From positions 1-8,765 of the forward strand of contig JAFDCW010000122.1 in assembly GCA_019312705.1 (NCBI GenBank): a stretch of DNA of 8,765 nt, written 5' to 3'. Shown here piece by piece: positions 1 through 6,599 of the stretch. Source of the stretch: Deltaproteobacteria bacterium (GTDB lineage Bacteria > Myxococcota > Polyangia > Polyangiales > B10-G4). Positions within the stretch are counted from its first letter, which is position 1, and each line of letters opens with the position of its first letter. Made by a program: the position numbers and the translations under genes. The notes below the pieces were generated by a model. The model did no database searches and was not told the DNA's origin. It worked only from the letters and a program-made list of their open reading frames with translations.

Positions 1-338
1 GAGAGGTTGATGGCTCGGCGGACCTTGTTGAGGGGCAAGTCGTCGCCTTCGATGCGGTAGTTGAGCACGATGTTCGTGAACTTCTTCGGGTGGTCGTCGG
101 TGATCTGACCGGCGACATCCACCACCAGGCTGCGGAATGGAATCCGCATTTTGCCGAGGATGGCGACGACGTCCATCGAACCGCATCCGGCGAGAGACCC
201 TAGGAGCAGGGTCTTGGGCAGGGGCCCGAGGTCACGGCCGCCGAACTCCTCGTGAGCGTCGATCGTCACGCGGTGGCCGTCCATCTCGACGTCGAAGGCC
301 ATCCCGTCTTTCCAAGTCACCGCCGTGGTCAACTCCAT
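1..338 (-). CDS. OsmC/Ohr-family protein, C-terminus cut by window edge
   Basis: OsmC-family proteins are small cytoplasmic enzymes; characterised members reduce organic or fatty-acid hydroperoxides with a pair of cysteines. I translated 112 residues from the minus strand. The start is ATG at 338-336, with a good GGAGG at 344-348 and 5-nt spacing. Residues 5-30 are the N-terminal beta strands (TAVTWKDGMAFDVEMDGHRV). The hallmark is LLLGSLAGCGSMDVVAIL around 44-61, with Cys52 at the peroxidatic position on the central helix. DDHPKKFTNIVLNYRIEG follows at 81-98, as in the OsmC fold. The second conserved cysteine is expected just beyond the left edge, so a catalytic pair cannot be confirmed. The gene lies 94 bp downstream of pcm on the same strand and is probably co-transcribed with it. 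The family call is firm; the subfamily (OsmC, YhfA-like or other) is not. Confidence 0.88.
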   Translation of the reverse strand, partial: MELTTAVTWKDGMAFDVEMDGHRVTIDAHEEFGGRDLGPLPKTLLLGSLAGCGSMDVVAILGKMRIPFRSLVVDVAGQITDDHPKKFTNIVLNYRIEGDDLPLNKVRRAINL

Positions 339-432
339 CACTACCTCCAAGTTCGCCGCGAACTATGCACGGGGAGCGTGGGGCCAGTCGCGATTAAGTC
401 GAGCGGCTTTGATGGCCCCATTGTGGGGTGTC

Positions 433-1074
433 TCACCACCCCTCGGCTCCGATCAGGGGCACGAACGAGACGCGGCCGAGGGATTCGCGCTCGTAGCGCT
501 CATCGGAGAGGCGGCGGACGCGGACGAGCTCCTGCATGCGCTCGTCGGGCCCGACCGGCATGACGAGGCGCCCGCCGACCTCGAGCTGCTGGAGCAGGCT
601 GTGAGGAACGTCCGGGCCCCCGGCGGCGACGGCGATGGCGTCGTAGGGTGCGTGGGCGGCCCAACCGAGGGTTCCGTCGCCATGACGTACCGAGACGTTT
701 TCGTAGCCGAGGTCTCGAAGCCGGACGCCGGCGTTGTGCGCGAGCAGTTCGTGCCGCTCGATCGCATACACCGCATCGGCCAAGCGGCTCATCACCGCCG
801 TGGCGTAGCCGGAGCCGGCCCCGACCTCGAGCACCCGAGTCGTGGGCGTCAGCTCGAGGGCCTCGGCCATCAGCGCTACGATGTAGGGCTGCGAGATGGT
901 CTGCCCCTCCTCGATGCCGAGGGGGGTGTCGTCGTAGGCAAACTCGGCGAGGTGTTCGGCCACGAAGCGTTCTCGGGGCACTTCGCGCATCGCGCCCAGG
1001 ACCGCCCGGTCGCGAATCCCCCGGGCCGCGATCTGGCGCTCCACCATCAGGTGGCGCTGCTCCTTGGCATTCAT
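433..1074 (-). CDS. pcm: Protein-L-isoaspartate O-methyltransferase
   Basis: This cytosolic SAM-dependent enzyme methylates L-isoaspartyl residues in damaged proteins so that they can revert to aspartate. The 213-residue product is the usual bacterial length. It shows the family block GIEEGQTISQP (53-63), SAM motif I VLEVGAGSGY (81-90), a post-I acidic motif VYAIERHELL (102-111), motif II YDAIAVAAGG (144-153), motif III LEVGGRLVMPVG (164-175) and the typical end FVPLIGAEGW. VPRERFV near residue 32 also fits. The ATG lies 7 nt after the stop of the YgfK-like gene, with only a weak upstream purine stretch, so translation is probably coupled to that gene. No residue of the signature motifs looks missing. 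The pairing with an oxidoreductase and an OsmC protein hints at a stress or repair operon, which is inference. Confidence 0.93.
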   Translation of the reverse strand: MNAKEQRHLMVERQIAARGIRDRAVLGAMREVPRERFVAEHLAEFAYDDTPLGIEEGQTISQPYIVALMAEALELTPTTRVLEVGAGSGYATAVMSRLADAVYAIERHELLAHNAGVRLRDLGYENVSVRHGDGTLGWAAHAPYDAIAVAAGGPDVPHSLLQQLEVGGRLVMPVGPDERMQELVRVRRLSDERYERESLGRVSFVPLIGAEGW

Positions 1075-1081
1075 CGCTGAC

Positions 1082-3115
1082 TCAAGCGTTGACGTAGTTC
1101 ACCTGGTCGCCATCGAGCACGGCCTTGCGTAGCCAGTTCATGATGTGGAAGTAGGTGAGGTCGACCTCCCCGTCGAGGACGCCCTCGGCCGTGCCCGCGG
1201 GGTCCCCTTCGTCGAAGCCCAGGGCAAAGCCCACGCCCTCGTAGGTCGCGCGCTGCCCGTCGAGGCGTAGCTCGAAGCCGTTCCCCGAGAACCGTCCGAG
1301 CACGCGATCCCCCCCGTCGTTGCGCTCGACGAAGAAGCCATCGTGAGTGGGGTACTTCGTCCACTCGGCTTCGGAGCCGAAGAACCGCGGCTTGAGCACG
1401 TAGGGACCGCCGTCTTCGGGGCAGAAGACGTCGCAGTTGCCGCACTCGTTGCAGAAGTCCGCGAAGTTGGCGATTTGGTGCTTCTTCTCGATGCGCAAGG
1501 GCTCTCCGGCGTCGGCGACGAAGGCGCCGCCCTGCCCCCGGCGGAGCGTGGCCGTGGGGATTTCCACCTGGGGCAAGACGAAGGTGAAGTTGGCATCGTT
1601 AGGGCACACGGGGATGCACTTGTCACAGGTGAGGCAGTCGAAGAGCTCGAGTACCGAGCCCACCTTCTTGGGCACCTTGATGGCGTCGCTCGCATAGCGG
1701 CCGTCGTCCTCGAGTCCGGCCACGTAGCTCTCGGTATTGAGCAGAATCGCCGCACTGACCCATCGCTGCCAAGCGTCGCCGGCCGCGGCTCCGAGGTCGC
1801 CGCCTTCGGTGAGGGCCCCTCGGCAGGCGGCCGCCACGTCGGCATCGAGGCCGAGGCCGTCGAGGGCCGCCTCTCCGTGGCCGCGGGCTTTGATCACGAA
1901 CGTCGGCACGTCCGCGGCCGATACGGCAGCCATCTTCTTGTAGAGCGCATCGAAGTACTTGGTCATGCGCGCGTAGCCGCCGGTGCGCAGCAAGTCGCTG
2001 CAAACGGTGACGGGTACGAGGCCCAGGGAGACCGCGTCGGCGAAGTTGTCTTTGTCGATGCCCGCCGAAAACGAGATGGGATAGGCATCGCCGAAGGTCT
2101 GCCGGAACTTGCGCACCAGGTTCATGGCGAGCACGTGCAGCGGCTTGCCGGAGAGATACATGACCTTCTCCGACTCGGGGAAGAAGTCGCGCTCGTTCTC
2201 GACGATGAGGGTATTCGAGAACTTCACTCCGAAGCAGACGCCGAGTTCTGCGGCCGTCGCGCCGAGGCGCTTCGTGAAGTCCACCGCCTGCTGCCAGCTC
2301 GTATCCTGCTCGAAGGCGGAGTCGGGGATTTGGTCCTGATGGCCGAGGACATCGTTCAGGATCTCCCGGGCCCGCACCGGGCCGAGGAGCGTCGGGTTGA
2401 GCTTCACGATGCAATGCAGGCGATGCTCGCGGAGCAGCCATTCGATGATGCGCTCGATCTCGTCCGGGGGGCAGCCGTGGAACGTCGACAGCGTCAAGGT
2501 GTCCGAAAGCCGCGTGCGGAAGTCGAGGTCGCGGTACTGCGCATAGGCGTCGGGGATCTCGGCCCGAAAACGCTCCACCAGATCCTTCGCGTCCACCATG
2601 CCGCGGATGAAGTCCTGAGCCCGCGGGTTCTGGATGCCGTCGAGGTCGTAACCCACGCTCATGTCGTAGACCACGTGCTCGAAGTCCGGGGCGAGGTCGA
2701 GGACGCCGCTCGCCACGAGCATGTCGATGAGCATCGACGCCTTGACGTACTCCTCGAGGGACTCCTGAAGCTTCAGCTCCTGAGACCACTCGACGTTGTA
2801 GCCAACCGTCTGCATGTCGATACAGGGCCTCGGGAGGTCGAGTTCGTCCATGATCTGGACGGTCTTGAGCTCCATGATCCGGCCGCCTCCGAGGAACGAC
2901 AGGACGACGTTCTGGGCGAGCTGGGATTGAGGACCCGCCGCCGGCCCCAGGGGCGAGCTCGCCAGGTGACCGTGGAAGGTCACAGACGTATCCCGGTCAG
3001 CCCGGCCGCGTACGAAACGCTTCGCCGACAGATCGAAGATCGAGTTGTTTTGCTTCAGCTCGCGGAACATGCGCGTCACGAGCCGGCCGAAGGGGTGAGG
3101 TACGAGCTCCGCCAT
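1082..3115 (-). CDS. YgfK-like iron-sulfur oxidoreductase lacking the FAD/NAD(P)H module
   Basis: The product is a cytosolic 677-residue protein clearly related to E. coli YgfK (about 1030 residues, often labelled putative selenate reductase subunit). Residues 1-395 match its dihydroorotate-dehydrogenase-like TIM barrel: GPAAGPQSQLAQN (57-69), the ELKTVQIMDEL block, TFHGCPPDEIE (211-221), VKLNPTLLG (237-245) and SDLLRTGGYAR (373-383). Residues 494-504 and 555-565 are two CxxCxxCxxxC [4Fe-4S] motifs (C494/497/500/504 and C555/558/561/565), and FCNECGNC is shared with YgfK. The GltD-like FAD/NAD(P)H region that lies between these parts in YgfK is absent; an alanine-rich stretch of about 100 residues takes its place. 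An outside electron donor is therefore likely (inference). I chose ATG 3115 because MAELVPHPFGRLVTRMF aligns with the YgfK N-terminus; ATG 3169 would overlap the divergent gene. There is no clear Shine-Dalgarno. The substrate is unknown. YgfK homologues occur in anaerobic purine/urate loci. Confidence 0.82.
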   Translation of the reverse strand: MAELVPHPFGRLVTRMFRELKQNNSIFDLSAKRFVRGRADRDTSVTFHGHLASSPLGPAAGPQSQLAQNVVLSFLGGGRIMELKTVQIMDELDLPRPCIDMQTVGYNVEWSQELKLQESLEEYVKASMLIDMLVASGVLDLAPDFEHVVYDMSVGYDLDGIQNPRAQDFIRGMVDAKDLVERFRAEIPDAYAQYRDLDFRTRLSDTLTLSTFHGCPPDEIERIIEWLLREHRLHCIVKLNPTLLGPVRAREILNDVLGHQDQIPDSAFEQDTSWQQAVDFTKRLGATAAELGVCFGVKFSNTLIVENERDFFPESEKVMYLSGKPLHVLAMNLVRKFRQTFGDAYPISFSAGIDKDNFADAVSLGLVPVTVCSDLLRTGGYARMTKYFDALYKKMAAVSAADVPTFVIKARGHGEAALDGLGLDADVAAACRGALTEGGDLGAAAGDAWQRWVSAAILLNTESYVAGLEDDGRYASDAIKVPKKVGSVLELFDCLTCDKCIPVCPNDANFTFVLPQVEIPTATLRRGQGGAFVADAGEPLRIEKKHQIANFADFCNECGNCDVFCPEDGGPYVLKPRFFGSEAEWTKYPTHDGFFVERNDGGDRVLGRFSGNGFELRLDGQRATYEGVGFALGFDEGDPAGTAEGVLDGEVDLTYFHIMNWLRKAVLDGDQVNYVNA

Positions 3116-3162
3116 AACGGCGGATACTACATCCGCACCACCCGTGGCACTATGCCGGCCGC
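3116..3162. promoter_or_regulatory. Divergent intergenic region with inverted repeat GCGGAT-N5-ATCCGC
   Basis: These 47 bp separate the start codons of the YgfK-like gene (minus) and the threonine-synthase-like gene (plus). They contain a perfect 6+5+6 inverted repeat at 3120-3125/3131-3136, a plausible operator for a dimeric regulator. On the minus strand, TAGTAT (3129-3124) lies inside the repeat and could be a -10 element, which would put the transcript start within a few nt of the ATG. On the plus strand CACTAT (3148-3153) is a weaker candidate. I see no good -35 box and no Shine-Dalgarno for either gene. The repeat is certain; its role is inferred. Confidence 0.45.
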
Positions 3163-4398
3163 ATGGCATTTTCTGGTTATTGGTGCTCGGGATGCAGCGC
3201 CGAGTTCGGGCCCGCGGAGGCGACCTACACCTGCCCCCGGTGCGCGGGCAATCTGGACGTCATCCAGGACCTCCAGGACCTCGCGCGCGTGAACCGGGGA
3301 GAAATCGAGGCCAGCCGTGATCCGTCGATGTGGCGCTACGCCCCGCTCCTCCCGGTGACGGCCCCTGGCCCCGCGGCAGGGGCCCTCGGCACAGTCGGCG
3401 GCACCCCGCTCTTTCGAGCCGATGCCCTCGCCAAAGGGCTCGGGCTGTCACGGGTCTGGATCAAGGACGACGGGCGCAACCCGACCGGTTCTCTGAAAGA
3501 CCGTGCCAGCGCCGTCGTGGTCCAGCGGGCCCGGGACCTCGGGGTCTCTCCGATCATCACCGCGTCGACGGGCAACGCGGGCGTCGCCCTCGCCGCCATG
3601 GCTCGCGCGGCGGGCACCGAAGCGGTCGTCCTCGTGCCCGAGAGCGCCCCGCCGGCCAAGATCGCCCAGTTGCAAATCTTCGGCGCGCGCCTGCTCCTGG
3701 TCCGAGGAAGCTACGACGACGCCTTCCGCCTCTCCACCGAGGCCGCGGAAGAGCTCGGCTGGTATTGCCGAAACACGGGGCAGAACCCTTTCACCGTCGA
3801 GGGCAAGAAGACGGTCGCGTTCGAGATAGCCGAGCAGCTCGGCTGGCGTGCGCCGGACCGAGTCGTCGTCTCCGTCGGAGACGGAAACATCATCACCGGC
3901 GTGCACCGCGGTTTCCAGCAGCTGGCTGACCTCGGCTGGATCGACCGCGTGCCGAAGCTGCTCGGCGTGCAGGCCGAGGGCTCGAGCCCCATCGCCCGAG
4001 CCTGGGCCGAGGGCGCCGAGACCATCGAGCCCGTCACAGCGCATACGCGCGCTGACAGCATCTCCGCCGGCGACCCGAGCGACGGGCTCCGGGCTCTCGG
4101 CGCCGTGCGCGACTCCGGCGGGGCCTTCGTGTCCGTCCCCGACGAAGCGATCATCGCCTCCATCGCCCACCTCGGCCGGGGCGCCGCAGTCTTCGCCGAG
4201 CCCGCCGCCGCCGCCGCCCACGCGGGCCTCGTGGCCGCCATCGAGGCCGGCACCGTAGACCGAGACGAAGAGGTCGTGATCCTGGTCACCGGGACCGGCC
4301 TCAAAGACATCGACGCCGCAATTCAGGCGGTGAGCGCTTCTCCCACCGTGATCGACCCGACGATGACGGCGCTGCGCGCGCAGCTGCCCGCCATCTGA
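3163..4398 (+). CDS. Threonine synthase-like PLP-dependent enzyme
   Basis: This fold-type-II PLP enzyme has 411 residues, a normal length for zinc-ribbon threonine synthases, which convert O-phosphohomoserine to threonine. The N-terminal ribbon uses C8, C11, C24 and C27 (YWCSGC ... YTCPRCAGNLDV). The PLP lysine is K112 in NPTGSLKDRAS (106-116). STGNAGVA (135-142) is the substrate/cofactor loop, VGDGNIITG resembles the phosphate-binding loop, and the late block VTGTGLKDID is typical of the family. ATG 3163 starts just before the ribbon; no Shine-Dalgarno is visible. It lies 27 nt before a second PLP gene, so the two form an operon, and it is divergent from the YgfK-like gene. No other threonine-pathway gene is present, so it may be a paralogue acting on another amino acid or phospho-amino acid. 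The family call is strong; the substrate is open. Confidence 0.85.
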   Translation: MAFSGYWCSGCSAEFGPAEATYTCPRCAGNLDVIQDLQDLARVNRGEIEASRDPSMWRYAPLLPVTAPGPAAGALGTVGGTPLFRADALAKGLGLSRVWIKDDGRNPTGSLKDRASAVVVQRARDLGVSPIITASTGNAGVALAAMARAAGTEAVVLVPESAPPAKIAQLQIFGARLLLVRGSYDDAFRLSTEAAEELGWYCRNTGQNPFTVEGKKTVAFEIAEQLGWRAPDRVVVSVGDGNIITGVHRGFQQLADLGWIDRVPKLLGVQAEGSSPIARAWAEGAETIEPVTAHTRADSISAGDPSDGLRALGAVRDSGGAFVSVPDEAIIASIAHLGRGAAVFAEPAAAAAHAGLVAAIEAGTVDRDEEVVILVTGTGLKDIDAAIQAVSASPTVIDPTMTALRAQLPAI

Positions 4399-4425
4399 CC
4401 GACAACTGAGAGCAGGACCTGCACC

Positions 4426-5889
4426 ATGATCGACCTGACCCGAAACGAAGCCGCCCTCGAAAAGGCCGTCGGCCTCGCCCGCGAGCGCAACATCGTCATC
4501 CCCACCCTGGCCCAGATGGCGGACCCGTCGCTCATTCCCGAATCGGTACGCGCGAAGCTCGCCGGCGTTGGCCTCTGGGACGTAGACCCGACGAACCTCT
4601 TCCGCATCAACTGGCACAACGAGCCGAAGGCTGCGGGGGGCGGCTTCGGGGACGTCAACATGATCGAGCTTCCCTCGGAGCTCACCGGCACGAAGGCGCG
4701 CATTTTTGCCCTGGTGGGCAAGTGGTTCCCAACGGGGGCCCACAAGGTCGGCGCCGCCTTCGGCTGCCTGGCGCCACGCCTGGTCACCGGGCAGTTCGAC
4801 CCGACGAGCCAAAAGGCGGTGTGGCCCTCGACGGGCAACTACTGCCGGGGCGGCGCCTACGACTCGGCGCTGCTCGGCTGCGAGTCGATCGCCATCCTCC
4901 CCGAGGGCATGAGCCGCGAGCGCTTCGACTGGCTCGAGACCGTCGCTGGAGAGGTCATCACGACCCCTGGCACCGAAAGCAACGTGAAGGAGATCTTCGA
5001 CAAGTGCTGGGAGCTGCGCCGGTCCGGCCAGGACCTGGTCATCTTCAACCAGTTCGACGAGATGGGGAACTACCTCTGGCACCACGAGATCACCGGCCGG
5101 GCCATGGCCGAGGTCCTCGAAAAGAACATGGGCCCGAACGAGTCCTTCCGGGGCGTAGCGCTGACCACCGGCTCGGCGGGCACCATCGCCAGCGGCGACT
5201 ACCTCAAGAAGCTCTTCCCCCACGCGAAGATCGCTGCGAGTGAGGCGCTCCAGTGCCCGACGATGCTCTCGAACGGCTTCGGCGAGCACCGCATCGAGGG
5301 CATCGGCGACAAGCACATCCCGTGGGTCCACAACGTGAAGAACACGGACATGCTGATCGGGATCGACGACGAGTCCTCGATCTCGGCGATGCGCCTCTTC
5401 AACGACCCCGCCGGGCAGAGGTACCTCGCGGGCCTCGGGCTCTCGGGCGACTTCATCGAAAGCCTCGAGTACTTCGGGATCTCCGGTGCGGCCAACATGA
5501 TCTCGGCCATCAAGATGGCCAAGTGGTACGAGATGGGCGAGGGCGACGTCGTGGTGACGGTGCTCACCGATTCCATCGAGATGTACCGGAGTCGCCTCGC
5601 CGAGCTGAACGCCAAGCGCGGTGAGTTCACCGACGCTGACGCGGCGGCGGCCCACCACCGGTGGATCCTCGGCGCTTCGACCGACCACGTCGAAGAGCTG
5701 ACCTATCCCGCCCGGAAGCGAGTACACAACCTCAAGTACTACACCTGGGTCGAGCAGCAGGAGAAGAGCTACGAGGAGATCCAGCGCCAGTGGTATGACG
5801 ACAGCTACTGGACCTCGATCCCCGACATCGCCGAAGAGCTCGACGCGCTCATCTCCGAGTTCAACGGGCGCACCGGATTGCTCGGGTAA
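4426..5889 (+). CDS. Fold-type-II PLP-dependent enzyme, unnamed subfamily (cysteine synthase/TrpB-like)
   Basis: The 487-residue cytosolic protein belongs to the tryptophan synthase beta/cysteine synthase superfamily. The likely PLP lysine is K107 in FPTGAHKVGAAF; the preceding TGAH is the TrpB style rather than the cysteine-synthase style of Lys followed by Asp-Arg. WPSTGNYCRGGAYDSALLG (133-151) is the loop equivalent to the SxGN loop, and ALTTGSAGTIASGDYL resembles the phosphate-binding loop. Before the lysine is an N-terminal extension of about 90 residues (IPTLAQMADPSLIPE ... RINWHNEPK). At the C-terminus is an acidic, Tyr/Trp-rich tail. AGGA at 4414-4417 lies 8 nt before the ATG, a good start. 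It follows the threonine-synthase-like gene by 27 nt. The reaction is unknown; a lyase, synthase or deaminase on an amino acid fits the fold. A true TrpB is unlikely because trpA is absent and its other motifs differ. Confidence 0.8.
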   Translation: MIDLTRNEAALEKAVGLARERNIVIPTLAQMADPSLIPESVRAKLAGVGLWDVDPTNLFRINWHNEPKAAGGGFGDVNMIELPSELTGTKARIFALVGKWFPTGAHKVGAAFGCLAPRLVTGQFDPTSQKAVWPSTGNYCRGGAYDSALLGCESIAILPEGMSRERFDWLETVAGEVITTPGTESNVKEIFDKCWELRRSGQDLVIFNQFDEMGNYLWHHEITGRAMAEVLEKNMGPNESFRGVALTTGSAGTIASGDYLKKLFPHAKIAASEALQCPTMLSNGFGEHRIEGIGDKHIPWVHNVKNTDMLIGIDDESSISAMRLFNDPAGQRYLAGLGLSGDFIESLEYFGISGAANMISAIKMAKWYEMGEGDVVVTVLTDSIEMYRSRLAELNAKRGEFTDADAAAAHHRWILGASTDHVEELTYPARKRVHNLKYYTWVEQQEKSYEEIQRQWYDDSYWTSIPDIAEELDALISEFNGRTGLLG

Positions 5890-5900
5890 CGTAGCCGTTC

Positions 5901-5920
5901 GCCGGGCATCGATCCCCGGC
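5901..5920. repeat. 20-bp near-perfect palindrome after the PLP operon
   Basis: GCCGGG (5901-5906) and CCCGGC (5915-5920) flank ATCGAT, with one mismatched symmetrical pair (7th and 14th bases). It lies 11 bp after the PLP-enzyme stop and 23 bp before the ATG of the next gene. No T-run follows, so it is a poor intrinsic terminator; an operator or a transcript-end hairpin is possible. The symmetry is seen directly; the function is inference. Confidence 0.35.
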
Positions 5921-5943
5921 GCGCCTTGGCTCGTACACTGACC

Positions 5944-6537
5944 ATGGTCTCTCTAGAGCACAACTCGAAAATGCTCCTGTCGCCTCGCTTGCGGGGCGCG
6001 GCCGTCTGCCTCTTGTTCTTATCGGGGCTCATCGCTCCGGGCCAGGCCCAGGCCCAAGCGCCAGACGCCCCGACCCTCTTCGGCCGCGACGTCGAGCGCG
6101 AGGGCTTTCATTTCAACTTCGCCTTCGGGGTAGGCGGGGGAGCCCCGGACATCTTCGGCCTGCACCACACGATGGAAATCGGGGGCACCTTCTCCAACGG
6201 CATGACCGTCGCGCTCTTCCATACGTTCATTCAAAACCGTGGCGTCGGCGCAAACAGCGGCGGACCGGATCTCATCGGCGCCTGGATGGCGGAGTTGAAG
6301 GTCCCGCTCTTCGTGCCCGAAGTGGTCGCCAAAGTCGCCCTGGGCCTCGGCGGGGAGCAAGACCAGAACGACGGCATTCGTCTGATCCCCGGCCTCGGCT
6401 GGGCCTACGGCGTCGACCTACACTTCCCCGTCGGCCCCCGCCACGGCCCCACCCTCGGACTCACCGTCCTGCACACCCTCGCCGAGGGAAGGCACAGCCT
6501 CGGCGTGGGCCTAGCCCTCGGCTGGACGCTCTACTGA
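5944..6537 (+). CDS. Small secreted, probably outer-membrane beta-barrel-like protein
   Basis: The family is not recognised. The product is 197 residues from ATG 5944. Near the N-terminus is a signal peptide: basic RLR, hydrophobic GAAVCLLFLSGLIAP, then GQAQAQA before PDAPT, so cleavage after an AQA is likely. The mature part of about 150 residues alternates short hydrophobic/aromatic strands with Gly turns (GFHFNFAFGVGGG, MTVALFHTFIQ, VAKVALGLGG, LIPGLGWAYGVDLHF, HSLGVGLALGWTLY). It ends in an aromatic residue, as BAM-inserted outer-membrane barrels often do. The start is uncertain: TTG 5926, ATG 5944 and ATG 5971 share the frame, and none has a strong Shine-Dalgarno. If TACACT (5934-5939) is a -10 box, ATG 5971 is the best choice, because it begins directly at the signal peptide. 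The gene follows the PLP operon by 54 bp and may be read separately. It converges with the lipoprotein gene. Confidence 0.7.
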   Translation: MVSLEHNSKMLLSPRLRGAAVCLLFLSGLIAPGQAQAQAPDAPTLFGRDVEREGFHFNFAFGVGGGAPDIFGLHHTMEIGGTFSNGMTVALFHTFIQNRGVGANSGGPDLIGAWMAELKVPLFVPEVVAKVALGLGGEQDQNDGIRLIPGLGWAYGVDLHFPVGPRHGPTLGLTVLHTLAEGRHSLGVGLALGWTLY

Positions 6538-6599
6538 ACCGCACCGCCTGGAAGGTGACGCGCCGTGACCTCGAGGGCGATGAGCGCTTCCGCCACGAT

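Noticed and set aside
416..437. CCCCA-TTG-TGGGG hairpin at the pcm end as an intrinsic terminator
   Set aside because: The stem is only 5 bp and no T-run follows on the minus strand; the OsmC gene continues in the same direction.
3116..3169. Upstream ATG (3169) as the start of the YgfK-like protein
   Set aside because: The 18 extra residues have no match to the YgfK N-terminus and would make the gene overlap the divergent gene. MAELVPHPF at 3115 aligns directly.
1343..3292. A 649-codon plus-strand open frame opposite the YgfK-like gene
   Set aside because: It is the antisense shadow of a gene with confirmed Fe-S and TIM-barrel motifs, and it runs into the start of the threonine-synthase-like gene.
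3448..5727. A 759-codon open frame on the minus strand across both PLP genes
   Set aside because: It is antisense to two genes with clear catalytic motifs. Its product is Asp/Gly/Val/Arg-rich with no recognisable family, as expected from GC-rich codon bias on the other strand.
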